Below, one piece after another: positions 23,866-29,812 of a stretch of 64,000 bases of DNA (positions within the stretch are counted from its first letter, which is position 1; every line of letters starts with the position of its first letter). Origin of the DNA: Bolinopsis microptera. Taxonomy: Eukaryota; Ctenophora; Tentaculata; Lobata; Bolinopsidae. The position numbers were made by a program, and so were the translations under genes. A model generated the notes under the pieces. It ran no database searches and was not told the DNA's origin. It saw only the letters and a list, made by a program, of their open reading frames with translations. The stretch lies in NCBI RefSeq assembly GCF_026151205.1, contig NC_087080.1, forward strand, positions 5,870,797 to 5,934,796. Reading direction: 5' to 3'.

Positions 23866-23966
23866 GGTACGCGAAGGAGTTTAGCAACAAGGTGAAGAGT
23901 TACTCGTTAGAGAACCGACTCCTTTTCAGAATACATTCTACCCTCTCGGAGGTACCTGAACATTGA
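796..23966 (+). CDS. TTC39: TTC39 family tetratricopeptide-repeat protein (partial, N-terminus missing)
   Basis: Eleven exons join in frame: 796-949, 7614-7721, 14139-14245, 14431-14695, 15106-15229, 15395-15561, 15736-15871, 16033-16194, 16414-16583, 23489-23580 and 23867-23966 (TGA at 23964). All junctions are GT-AG and phases agree, giving 527 residues after an incomplete first codon; roughly 60 or more N-terminal residues lie before the window. Family-like blocks appear in the expected order: MYAAMAYCNIGFMQAIMTF, then EVHAELLYAETLLVRAILTF across the exon 2-3 junction, GWGAFILGLSLLPPKILRLLEF, a YPGS block, WCHAMLLQWDQAAHFA, EKFAIRKARSF, LELLYIW and IPYAHFELGVLYA. TTC39 proteins form a helical TPR-like repeat fold related to yeast Iml2; their biochemical role is poorly defined. 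The last acceptor follows a TTTCAC microsatellite. Three large introns host other genes. The exon 4 donor (GTTAGT at 14696) was chosen because it restores the family reading. Confidence 0.93.
1598..1605 (+). promoter_or_regulatory. TATA box of the nested cysteine protease gene
   Basis: TATAAAAG lies 46 bases before the protease ATG at 1652, which fits a TSS near 1628 and a 5' leader of about 25 bases. It supports independent transcription of the gene inside the TTC39 intron. The stretch 950-1597 before it holds no gene. Confidence 0.6.
1652..2815 (+). CDS. Secreted papain-family (C1A) cysteine protease with a Cys-rich C-terminal tail
   Basis: Single-exon gene of 387 residues. A hydrophobic signal peptide (residues 1-16) is followed by an I29-type inhibitory propeptide (about 36-95, with LNKFADMSSEE at 78-88) and a mature peptidase from about 120. 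The catalytic set is complete: oxyanion Gln136, Cys142 in GSCGSCWAF, His293 in NHAV and Asn309 in KNSWG. The CDGG motif at 180-183 is typical of papain and cathepsin L enzymes. After the catalytic domain comes an acidic linker (355-368) and a short tail with six cysteines (362, 370, 372, 377, 381, 387) ending at the last residue. It is probably a digestive or secreted thiol protease. The gene lies wholly in the TTC39 intron on the same strand, with a TATA box 46 bases before the ATG and ATTAAA at 2875. Confidence 0.93.
   Translation: MKYILLVVFLFGTVGSKLYSQLSLGAALQKPGQLLSLYTVYSDDEGKEKSADRLKLFTRTVKEIAKGNSDHPSWKLGLNKFADMSSEEKHGFLGLNSSLLHQGKELSFTLKSGKKQKVKEAVDWREEGKTTGVKDQGSCGSCWAFGAVGPLETTYAIMTGKLKSFSEQEYTDCVFPSEGCDGGFYETAWDYSKDNGRLSLTTDAPYTGTSSKRKCKAYKRKHNGLIAAKFHHRKSYYTIPAGEKNLITYLAKSAVGIAFEVTDIFFNYESGIIKDTTCKCGNKGCGQWGMANHAVTAVGYTAKSMIVKNSWGTSWGEKGYFRTARGTDKCEYYRWGAVPKLVKTNKKDNDPAYVPEEEEEDCETETEEGCPCGTVMCEGTCKHAHMC
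2816..3138. other. 3' flank of the protease gene
   Basis: Contains ATTAAA near 2875 and AATAAA near 2999, both possible polyadenylation signals. It ends with the left copy of the 8-bp target duplication GGGACAGA (3131-3138) of the following hAT element. No other gene was seen. Confidence 0.5.
3421..4150 (-). pseudogene. hAT transposase C-terminal (dimerisation) domain fragment
   Basis: Minus-strand reading from about 4150 down to 3421, skipping the insertion 3734-4104 and one target copy, gives a typical hAT C-terminal dimerisation region: SYPNLAER, then YLSAPASSAAPERLFSTAGH and a C-terminal LFLKKNI. This matches the family pattern yP.La, yLs.paSSa.sERlFStaG. The remaining C-terminus is acidic and Ser-rich and ends at the stop near 3421. 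The upstream catalytic part is missing and the sequence around 4130 appears to be out of frame, so this is a relic. Confidence 0.8.
3734..4104. mobile_element. Non-autonomous hAT-like MITE with inverted GACAATTGACCCCCC arrays
   Basis: A 371-base element inserted in the hAT transposase relic, flanked by 8-bp direct repeats TCGGATAG (3726-3733 and 4105-4112). Its ends share GCGACAATTGACCCC in inverted orientation. The left arm repeats a GACAATTGACCCCCC-like unit and the right arm repeats the complement. The centre is a run of ACCCAGG, ACCCTG and a few CCCTAA units. The whole element can fold back on itself. Removing it together with one target copy rejoins the transposase reading. Confidence 0.85.
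4427..4871. other. Intronic spacer upstream of the ShKT gene
   Basis: No gene was seen. The stretch includes the right hAT target copy (4427-4434) and a short direct repeat, ATGATTTGTGCAA-like, near 4712-4735. Confidence 0.4.
4872..4878 (+). promoter_or_regulatory. Candidate TATA box of the ShKT gene
   Basis: TATAAGG lies about 176 bases before the ATG at 5048, leaving a leader of roughly 145 bases with no obvious intron. It is the best TATA-like word in the upstream flank, but this is positional evidence only. Confidence 0.4.
5048..5671 (+). CDS. Secreted protein with four ShKT domains
   Basis: Single-exon gene of 207 residues from the ATG at 5048. A signal peptide (1-16, LVIVVLATLLCGG core) is followed by four six-cysteine ShKT modules at about 21-61, 71-111, 122-161 and 166-206, each ending C-x3-C-x2-C, and almost no other sequence. 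ShKT modules occur in sea anemone potassium-channel toxins, but also widely as non-toxic extracellular modules in metalloproteases and developmental proteins. With four modules and no enzyme domain the role cannot be fixed, and the diagnostic Lys-Tyr channel-blocking pair is not obvious. An in-frame upstream TTG codon at 4970 was not used, because the ATG gives a clean signal peptide. It shares the TTC39 intron and strand with the protease. AATAAA lies at 5882. Confidence 0.9.
   Translation: MKLVIVVLATLLCGGQCEEDCSSIRDYNTQCAGWFDLGYCESDSQFHKQARKLCPSSCSNCGFQFTKQDDCPNLEDTLPQCHKWMLAGKCSYLGQDYDYTMKHCPFSCNGCQVALYGEGEECAQLSDYNTHCRKWAEKGLCDRASHSGFMAKNCSYSCAGCKDEICAVARDVSDSCANYKSRGWCERNHFYYKDIANDCQATCNNCT
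5677..5811 (+). repeat. 21-bp minisatellite directly after the ShKT stop codon
   Basis: Three exact units of AGTGGAGTCAGGGACGCGTTT (5677-5739) and several diverged units up to about 5811 begin five bases after the TAG at 5669. The unit is seven codons long and stays open in another frame as GVRDAFS repeats, which is expected of any 21-bp repeat without a stop. Confidence 0.85.
5812..6654. other. Intronic spacer
   Basis: 3' flank of the ShKT gene with AATAAA at 5882, then AT-rich sequence with no coding signal recognised on either strand. Confidence 0.4.
6655..6673 (+). repeat. Poly-G run of 19 bases
   Basis: An uninterrupted G19 tract. Length in a homopolymer of this kind is often wrong in assemblies. 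Confidence 0.9.
7202..7440 (-). pseudogene. 3' end of a non-LTR retrotransposon ORF2 (fragment)
   Basis: The minus strand reads RLRWYG, then after a one-base frame change PETRFPNF, LRGRPRKGWMACV and KRVEWRNMLHR, then a stop. The order RLRWyGH, GRPrkrW, and a terminal DR..WR-like motif is the C-terminal tail of many LINE ORF2 proteins. Only about 75 residues remain and no reverse-transcriptase core was found next to it, so it is a truncated relic in the TTC39 intron. Confidence 0.7.
8101..8149. repeat. Short perfect-type inverted repeat (hairpin)
   Basis: Arms 8101-8120 and 8130-8149 are 20 bases with one mismatch and a nine-base loop. The arm begins AAGAAAAGTAAAC. It lies just beyond the donor of the minus-strand Cys-repeat gene. 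Confidence 0.7.
8209..9205 (-). pseudogene. Secreted protein with ephrin-receptor-like (GCC2/GCC3) Cys repeats; frame-broken, partial
   Basis: From the ATG at 9205 the minus strand encodes a signal peptide (residues 1-18). Next comes a region resembling a discoidin/fucolectin-type module (about 40-90: SDIAANAIDQNLNT, then LRWLKIKLDRMYCIDKVV). From residue 165 there are CPAGTY-type cysteine repeats. The frame is lost near 8575-8600 and the repeats continue in another frame (CAKGTYRDN, CTDCPDN, CTPCPAGYISNSDG). In the second repeat copy the A-run at 8353-8358 is one base shorter than in the first and the frame shifts again. A strong donor (GTAAGTAC) ends the exon at 8209. Downstream exons were not found. 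It may be a decayed gene or a real gene with two assembly errors. It sits antisense in the TTC39 intron 7722-14138. Confidence 0.65.
9361..9965. repeat. Left part of dispersed repeat family A
   Basis: Segments at 9436-9515, 9640-9700 and 9795-9965 have close counterparts at 61040-61120, 60090-60150 and 60680-60865. Shared words include TTTGCCGGACCG, TCACTGATTGATCTG and TTTTTCTAATGGCATA. The stretch 9550-9700 is itself an imperfect tandem of GAGCAGAGGTCACTG-like units. The right part of the copy resumes at 11344 after an insertion. Confidence 0.75.
9966..11343. mobile_element. Composite insertion with inverted ends, target duplication and a LINE fragment
   Basis: A 1378-base insertion in repeat family A. 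It is flanked by a 7-bp direct repeat CAGGAAC (9959-9965 and 11344-11350); the uninterrupted site is visible at 60848-60870. The two ends are inverted copies sharing GGGGGAAG-N-CAAGGGGTATTTT (9966-9988 and 11323-11343). Just inside the left end an 18-bp perfect inverted pair (9985-10002 and 10042-10059) can form a hairpin. The right part encodes a reverse-transcriptase fragment on the minus strand. It could be a DNA transposon that captured LINE sequence, or a LINE insertion with an inverted 5' piece. Confidence 0.7.
11040..11347 (-). pseudogene. LINE reverse-transcriptase C-terminal fragment
   Basis: The minus-strand reading contains FQTKSPVIMFTLYKSMVRS, LEYCCPLWHPS, IQELKSVQKAF and SLMSLQRRRE in order. 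This matches the RT thumb/C-terminal region of CR1/Jockey-type LINEs (LyksLVr..LEYc..lW.P, lE.VQ...., L..RR). It stops at 11040. The catalytic F.DD part is absent, so the copy is 5' truncated and non-functional. Confidence 0.8.
11344..11965. repeat. Right part of dispersed repeat family A
   Basis: Continues the repeat interrupted at 9965. AACCCTCTGCTTGCAAT and GGTACCTGCTTTGACTCCTTT match 60850-60935, and ATATCCGG words near 11915 match 61110-61160. Confidence 0.7.
12026..12178 (+). repeat. AGAGACAGAA microsatellite/minisatellite
   Basis: About 150 bases of purine-only repeats built on AGAGACAGAAAG. The opposite strand is a pyrimidine tract. A short GTAAAGGAAT tandem follows at about 12450-12490. 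Confidence 0.9.
12180..14138. other. Intron sequence without recognised gene
   Basis: AT-rich sequence between the microsatellite and the TTC39 exon at 14139. Only short open frames occur and none shows family similarity. Confidence 0.4.
16584..17460. other. Intron sequence between TTC39 exon 9 and the nested GFR-like gene
   Basis: The open frame running through the donor at 16584 is read-through of the exon. The remaining sequence is AT-rich with no coding signal. Confidence 0.4.
17461..20644 (-). CDS. Secreted protein with two GDNF-receptor/GAS1-type cysteine domains
   Basis: Six exons join in frame: 20644-20569, 18832-18667, 18529-18453, 18264-18118, 17963-17789 and 17545-17461, making 241 residues. 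Exon 1 encodes a signal peptide (MIWTVLLVIVTFTATTTG). Exons 2-3 and exons 5-6 each encode an 11-cysteine module with the GFR-alpha/GAS1 pattern, ending CEC...YCQRQKCKFLATC and CKCEDSPYCREQKCKLLGAC. Exon 4 is a Thr/acidic linker. Both modules are split by an intron at the same place before the CxC, so they arose by domain duplication. There is no C-terminal hydrophobic GPI tail or membrane segment, so the protein is probably secreted. Known relatives bind GDNF-family ligands or Hedgehog; the partner here is unknown. The gene lies antisense in the TTC39 intron 16584-23488. Confidence 0.87.
17963..18036 (-). repeat. Duplicated splice acceptor around a C26 tract (G26 on plus)
   Basis: The plus strand has GGGTGGGTGGAATTTAGAG followed by a G run (17984-18009, 26 bases) and then a second copy of the same word. 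On the coding minus strand this is two CCACCCAG acceptor copies, with a C26 run between them serving as the pyrimidine tract of exon 5 of the GFR-like gene. Confidence 0.75.
18832..18890 (-). repeat. 27-bp tandem repeat carrying duplicated in-phase splice acceptors
   Basis: Three copies of a 27-bp unit (TGTACTGTGATGACGTATT plus a TTTGCAG-like end) lie at the 5' edge of exon 2 of the GFR-like gene. Two copies are preceded by TTTGCAG, so exon 2 could start at 18832 or 18859 without changing frame. The longer form would add nine residues repeating VYCDDV. Confidence 0.8.
19054..19731 (-). CDS. C2H2 zinc-finger protein, six fingers, intronless
   Basis: A 225-residue open frame from the ATG at 19731. 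Six C2H2 fingers lie at residues 18-40, 53-75, 81-104, 134-156, 163-185 and 191-214, with TGERPYKC/SGERPYKC linkers before fingers 3 and 6. Residues 105-133 look like a degenerate finger. Fingers 3 and 6 are nearly identical (CGFAAARKWTLV), also at the DNA level. No KRAB, BTB or other effector domain is visible. It is probably a sequence-specific nuclear DNA-binding protein of unknown target. It lies on the same strand inside intron 1 of the GFR-like gene, which itself lies in the TTC39 intron. Lack of introns suggests a possible retrogene, but no poly-A tail or flanking repeat was found. Confidence 0.88.
   Translation of the reverse strand: MSCDDTEGGSKVTNKRSYVCSKCDYGALFRSTMRRHELTHTYARPCHDGKPVYNCEYCNYSSVSKQNLGRHVRTHTGERPYKCAECGFAAARKWTLVSHLRSQHIHKDNSPCPRTEYAAAEIPFMISHNGNCPYKCDKCDFTAKQLSDLHRHRWTHTRVRRLHKCDKCDYATAKKSNMSDHLRTHSGERPYKCDQCGFAAARKWTLVTHFRTNHTNKLAQVSASK
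20202..20350. mobile_element. hAT-like MITE, 149 bp
   Basis: Inverted ends AGGGACAAAAGGA / TCCTTTTGTCCCT, flanked by 8-bp direct repeats TAACGAAA (20194-20201 and 20351-20358). The interior has palindromic TCGCGAT/ATCGCGA words. It carries no coding capacity. It lies in intron 1 of the GFR-like gene. Confidence 0.85.
20700..23488. other. Intron sequence with a small AT-rich tandem
   Basis: No gene recognised. An 18-bp tandem (AGTAATATTAGTAATGTA) occurs at about 22367-22425. Small open frames near 22441-23055 show no family similarity. Confidence 0.4.
23834..23861 (+). repeat. TTTCAC hexanucleotide tract at the last TTC39 acceptor
   Basis: Four to five tandem ACTTTC units form the pyrimidine tract immediately before the TTTTAG acceptor at 23866. 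Confidence 0.8.
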
Positions 23967-25041
23967 CACTCTGTCCAAGATCACGTGATTAGCGATGATT
24001 AGTGACGATTAGTGACGATCGATGAGAAATGTTCAAGAGAAAGTCGTTAAAGGTAGTGGTTGTAATTATAAAGATAAGAGACTTGTCCATTCTTACAGAC
24101 TTTAGATACTGATGATGAACTAAAATGTTCGTTTAAAAATTTGTGTGGGGATTATAATATTTGTAGCAACACTTCACTGAACTCATTATTTATGACCGTG
24201 TATAAAAATTGCTGGATTTTAGGACCAACTTTCGTGGAGGTGGATCCAAATTTGTATAAATAATATTCAAATTATGATATTGGACTTTTGCAGTTACTGA
24301 TGTTCTATTTACTGATGTTCCGTCGATTAATCTTTTAGATGACACGGCATTACGGCAATGATTATGCTAAAACTTTGGTTTTGAAACTTTATGACTTGTT
24401 GTTAAAATGTTGACTTACATTTTGAGGTAATTGAGGCCTATTCCTAATTTGTTGCTGTTCATGATTATATTAGTATTACCTGGCACGCCAATCCCAATGC
24501 GCGGCGCTCTTTTCGAGCATCTCGCTATAAGTATACGTGAGACTGAGAGGAGCGAGCAATGCCAATAGAGTTAGACCTGGAGAGTTATGGGCATTGGGCA
24601 AACAACTATTTTGGTCACGTGACAGGCTAGTAAAACACGAATTTGATTGTTTAGGGGTCGGGTTAGGGATAGCTTCGGGGTTGGGATTAGGGTTTATGTA
24701 AAACCGTATTGTTCGGCTGCAATTGCAAAACCATAAAAACCAAAGTCACGTGATAATTTTTGGGCGAGCGCCGAGCGATTTAGTAAGAGCCCCTCATTGT
24801 ATAATTATATGCGGCGAAGTTGTTAATTTCAACCATGGTGAATTTTATAAATAAAAATTTAGGCATATATCCCGGGAAAATTGGTTAACATAAGTGATAA
24901 GGAGCAAATTATTATCATTGTTCCTGAACTGATATGATTGCAACAGAGCGATAAATAATAAGATTTAAAAATTTTTTGACAATTTTCCAAACAGTGATGC
25001 AGATGAAGTGTTATTAACCAATCAGTAATTCGGTTACCTTA
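23967..25041. other. Spacer downstream of TTC39
   Basis: No coding signal. Contains degenerate TTAGGG-like words near 24655-24695 and GC-rich inverted words (GCGCGGCGCTC near 24500; GGGCGAGCGCCGAGCG near 24760) that may bound another old element. Confidence 0.4.
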
Positions 25042-26324
25042 TAGTAGAGGCTCTTACGGGCATTGTCTGCTCGATACTAGGCAGTGCGCCATCGACAATA
25101 AGACGCGCGCGCTGACCATTGAATGGTTTTTTAGCTCTTATTTCGGCCAGCACATTATTTTGGAAACAATCGAAAAGTTATAATACTTCCCATATAACAA
25201 TTTTGTTGAAATTTGGTCAGCTTACGTAAACACTTATGTTCTACTGAACCTAATTTAGTTTGAGCAATTTCAATGCTCAGAATTTGAGTTATCAACGAAT
25301 TTATACCTATTTTGTCATTTTTAGACCTCTTAGTCAAGGCCAATCTCTCCCAACTAAATTAGGTTCGGTAGTTAAGTATGATTGGAAGGTTCTGACAAAT
25401 TTTCAGCATGATTCATGTTTAGAAACCGAAGATATGACAGAATAATACGACAAAAATCAACAAATTTCGTCAAATTACGCGACTTTTACACCTAATGTTG
25501 CTCCAAAAGCCGCGCACCATCAAATATGGCACCTAGGCGAAACTCACTGATCATTCCAAAAAGGTATGATAAATTTGGTACTGTGAAAATTCTCACAGTC
25601 TCTAGAAAACGATGGTACAAAAATTTTGAAAATCCGAGCAAGTTTATTTTTATCGTGCACCGCCTATCGATACGCTAGGGACCCCAGATACACCTTCCTA
25701 GACGTATTTTTGACCGTAGAATCGATTAAAAGTGGTTTAAAGATGATTGGACTGACTTTTTGGGGGTAAAATTGCAAAAAAGTGGTAAAAATTTGACTTT
25801 TTTTGCTTGAAGTTTGAATAATTTTTTGCAGTTGTATTAAATCAACCCAAAAATAGTCACATCGTGTTTGCCTACATTTTTCCTTTCCGAGAAGTACCCA
25901 CTTCATATACTTTATCGAAGTTTGAATATTGTCACTCCGCAAGCGTTTTTGCCAAATTTTCGACGCGCACTACGCGCAAAAGCATTTAGTTGTTATCAAT
26001 TGGCACCCGCGCGTTCATCATAAATTTCAAACAGCTATAACTCAGCGAGATTATGTCCGTTCTAGCTCATATTTTCACACTAAATAGAAAATAATGTGAT
26101 CTTATTGCTGACAAAATATGAATATAATTAATCTATTTGCCTTAGAGTAATAGACTGTCAAAGTTTAAAACGCGCATTGGTATAGCACGTGACTAATAAG
26201 GCCAAATTTATACTTCTTAACATATTATCGATCCTTAGACATCATACTATTGTGTCCAATTAGCGGTTAGGTCTCTAAAATTGTAGCAGAAAACACGTCT
26301 TTTTGCCCGTAAGAGCTTCTACTA
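25042..26324. mobile_element. DNA transposon-like element, family B, 1.28 kb
   Basis: Ends are inverted copies of TAGTAGAGGCTCTTACGGGCA (25042-25062; one mismatch at 26304-26324). No clear target duplication was found. Internal open frames are short and unrecognised. Part of it (25300-25655) recurs inverted at 27080-27520. Confidence 0.65.
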
Positions 26325-26332
26325 TTACCAGC

Positions 26333-26415
26333 TTACCTGGGGACCCCAGGCTATTGTGTTCATAAATAAAGATTCGACGGAATGACAGGTAGAGCTGCAG
26401 AGCGCCGCCCAATAA
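26333..26415 (+). mobile_element. Short hAT-type MITE, family C, diverged copy
   Basis: Starts TTACCTGGGGACCCCAGGCT and ends CCCAATAA, sharing ATGACAGG in the middle with the copies at 26805, 27343 and 27735. No target duplication was recognised, so it is probably the oldest copy. Confidence 0.65.
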
Positions 26416-26804
26416 TAATTAGGATGATGATTAACCTAAATCACTGTCTCTATGCTGATGCACTCGACTGTGACGCGACGCGACTTATTAATTGAACACG
26501 TTTTCTAGAAGTAGATGCAGCCCTGCAGATGGACTATTCTGTATTCAAACCCCTAGGAGTAGGACTAACTGATAACATTAACTCTAACCTAATCCTAACC
26601 ATATTGCATATGGCTATGCTGAAAGTGAAACCCCAACCCTAACGGGAAATAAAACCAACTTTAATTTCCATGTCACGTAAGCAGTGAGTCCCAATCTGCG
26701 TTAAAAAATACATCCATTCAAGTCAGTTTTGACTGTCGGGGGGCCCTTGACCTTATCTCCAATCTCGAGGTACCATTTTAATGTGATTTAGCACATGACA
26801 CCCG
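26416..26804. other. Spacer between MITE copies
   Basis: No gene. Includes CCTAACC/CCCTAAC-like words at about 26577-26645. Confidence 0.4.
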
Positions 26805-26887
26805 TTACCTGAGGACCCCAGGCTATTATGTTCATTAACATAACAATATAGATTTGGCGGAATGACAGGCTGAGCGCGGCCCAGTAA
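26805..26887 (+). mobile_element. Short hAT-type MITE, family C, 83 bp
   Basis: Runs from TTACCTGAGG to CCCAGTAA and is flanked by perfect 8-bp repeats GACACCCG (26797-26804 and 26888-26895). Confidence 0.88.
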
Positions 26888-27079
26888 GACACCCGGAGTA
26901 ATTAACTGGGTATACTTATAGGAACCTGGGCCGGGACACTGTGGCGGAAATCACGAGGGCCAGGGCGATCACAATCACATGACAGTGACAGACTGACACA
27001 AGGGCTATACTAAGTCGTTTCTCAGAGCAATGAAAAAAGAGACTATAAGGCTTATTATATTTTACTAAATTATAAGTAG

Positions 27080-27520
27080 GGGACGTGCACGATCAAAATA
27101 AACTTGCTCGGATCAAAATTTGTGTACCATCGTTTTCTAGAGACTGTGAGAATTTTCACAGTACCAAATTTGTCATACTTTTTTGGAATGATCATTGAGT
27201 TTCGTCTAAATGCCATATTTGATGGTGCGCGGCTTTTGGAGCAAAATTAGGTGTTAAAGTCGTGTAATTTGACAAAATTCGTTGATTTTTGTCGTGTTAT
27301 TCTGCTATATCTTCTGTCTTCGGTTCCTAAACATGAATCATGTTACTGGGCCGCGCTCAGCCTGTCATTCCGCCAAATCTATATTGTTAATGAACATAAT
27401 AGCCTGGGGTCCTCAGGTAAGAATCATGCTGAAAATTTGTCATAATCTTCCAATCATACTTAACTACCGAACCTAAATTAATTGGGAGAGATTGGTCTTG
27501 ATTTTAAGAGGTCTAAAAAT
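27080..27520 (-). repeat. Inverted partial copy of family B
   Basis: Complement of about 25300-25655. Shared words include TACCATCGTTTTCTAGAGAC, GTGAGAATTTTCACAGTACC and GGTGCGCGGCTTTTGGAGC. It is interrupted by a family C MITE at 27343-27420. Confidence 0.85.
27343..27420 (-). mobile_element. Short hAT-type MITE, family C, inserted in family B
   Basis: Runs from TTACTGGG to CAGGTAA and is flanked by 8-bp repeats GAATCATG (27335-27342 and 27421-27428). The family B copy at 25300-25655 shows the empty site with one GAATCATG (complement strand). Confidence 0.9.
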
Positions 27521-27734
27521 GTTTGATACACGATGTCAATCTTTCACAGCTCGGCCAGGCCTGCAATGGTGCATTTTGCCGATTTAACAAAGATCGGTTG
27601 CGAGAGGTGCATTACATTATTGATTATTGGATGCGCGCGCGGCGCAGCGCAGTACTACCTGGGGATCCCGTGTGACTGAGCCGCGCCGCTGGCCGCGCAT
27701 CAAAGCAAATAACGTTTGCGTTTGATCTCTGATC

Positions 27735-27815
27735 TTACCTGGGGACCTCAGGCTATCATGTTAATAAACATAGAGATTAGGCGGAATGACAGGCTGAGCG
27801 CGGCCCAGTAACGTA
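27735..27815 (+). mobile_element. Short hAT-type MITE, family C
   Basis: Runs from TTACCTGGGG to CCCAGTAA (27811), followed by CGTA. The 8-bp word CTCTGATC is present at 27727-27734 and 27816-27823, so four extra bases separate the end from the second target copy. Confidence 0.75.
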
Positions 27816-28569
27816 CTCTGATCTCGCGTTGCAACCTTAACGGGTGACACCTTCATATAGCCATGTGTATACGCGTACTGCGTGACGCGCTACTGCAAGC
27901 GATAAGGCTCTGGTTAGAGCAAGGTGATACCGGCTAAATAGTTGTATCGTCGTAATATTTGGACGTAAAATATTCACTATTTGGACCGTCGACAAGTCCA
28001 ACTCGGCGCGCGTTTTAAAAATTAGAGTTTTAGTGTGATTAATTATAAAATACTATTGTCACGAGACCTTCTATTCAGCAAGTATTCCACTTTCGTAATT
28101 GAAACAATGCAAAAGCAAAAAGTATGAACCCACTCAGTAAACCCGCATAAGCCTACAACAAAATTATCAAGATCATTAAGATCAAAAATACGTCGTGTCT
28201 GTAAACCAAAAGTGTACTGTGAAATAGTATCAGAGATAGTTGGAGATACAGTACATGATTCCCAAGCGCAGCGATCAAACTTCCTACAAAGCATTGCTGA
28301 TCATCCGTGAGTAGCAATCATGGTGGGCCTAAAATACAATCTTTCTTTTACTTGTGGGTACAAAACCATCAATTGAACCACTTACCGATGGCTGATTTCT
28401 AAATAAATTAGTTATTTGGCTACTATACCTCAGATCATAGTTTTGTGAACACCATAGCTAAGTCAAAAGTAACCAGTCTATAACTCTTACTTCATAATTT
28501 ATCAGTGCAAATATTAAATACATGGTCAAACACATAGTTTTCACTCTTATCTTCTAAGATGCTTTAGTA

Positions 28570-28845
28570 CAGTGGCGTAACGAAGGGCCCCGCTGACACT
28601 GCTGTGCCATCTGAGGGGGGCGCAAAATTGGTGTTTGAATATGGGACAATTTTGATAAACTTAACTGAGGTACTAGCAAAACTGCGCGTTTTGCTCTAGA
28701 AACAAACTTTTTTAGAGATTTTACTGGCGTATCTTAAATCACCTACTTTGTTCAATTTTAGAGAGGGGCACCAAAAGGGGAGGGGGCGCCAACAGGGGGG
28801 CGCATTTTCGGCGGGGGCGTGCCAACAGGCAACGTTACGCCACTG
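28570..28845. mobile_element. hAT-like MITE with CAGTGGCGTAAC ends, 276 bp
   Basis: Inverted ends CAGTGGCGTAACG / CGTTACGCCACTG with 8-bp target repeats CTTTAGTA (28562-28569 and 28846-28853). The interior is G-rich near both ends and non-coding. Confidence 0.92.
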
Positions 28846-29812
28846 CTTTAGTAATTGGTTTTTTCCTAAAAATTGATGGAAGCATCACAACAATCTTTTT
28901 GAGTAAGTGGTAAGTTAAGTGGCCAGTCATTGTCCAGTTTTCTATGTATTCTTCAAGCCTTCTTGTTCAGAGACCTTGAGTATCCAGAACTTTTTACCAT
29001 GTTGGATAATTTGCAGAACCAAAGTTATTCAAGGGTTACAAAGTGTAGCATTGAAAGTAGAATTGATTACATGTTAATATATTAATAATTTTTGATCTTA
29101 GCCAGCAAGAAATGCATTCAGTTTTATGCTTCTATGATCCTTTGTCAGATGTGGTTTATCTTTTTATGAAAAGTGAAGAATTTACAGGAATATAAGATAA
29201 ACTTCTGTTTCATTGAAATTTTCTTTTCAAAAATTCGAAACACAACTAAACTGATTAGGTTTTCCATAAAATATATGCTAAACAAAACAAAAGTAATGCG
29301 CATGTTGTGGTAGTCTGCACATAAATAACGCTATAGGTTCCATGGACTTTGCACATGCTTGTTGGTTAATGGGTTACGAGTTTTCAACATACACTGCAGC
29401 AATGATAACATTTATCTTTTCAAATTAATTACAAAAACTTTGAGGCCTTAATCAAAAAATCTAAAAAAACAGCCACAAGAGTAAAACCTACAAACATGCA
29501 AACTTTTCAAGGCCAATTGTAGCCTGAAAGTGGCACATAAAATGTTTCACTTTAGACAAAACAGTTGTCCTCATTTCAATTATCAATATAGATAATCACG
29601 AAATAAAGATTATCACCAATATATAGATAATCACGAATTAATGTTTGATGAATCAACTAAATTAGACACAAAGAAAAACAAATCCGTGGCAGCTTTTGTA
29701 CAACGATTTGTTAAAACAAGACAAATTAATTAAGACTCCAAAATACATAGATGCTATGCAGATATTCTGTGCAGATATAAATAACAGATATCGACATAAT
29801 AAATAAAAATTT
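28846..29812. other. Spacer downstream of the glypican gene
   Basis: No gene recognised. The minus open frame at 28043-28294, beyond the MITE, also shows no family similarity. Confidence 0.4.

Noticed and set aside
28043-28294. 83-residue minus-strand open frame with several cysteines
   Set aside because: No recognised cysteine pattern or signal peptide; the opposite strand is equally open in part.
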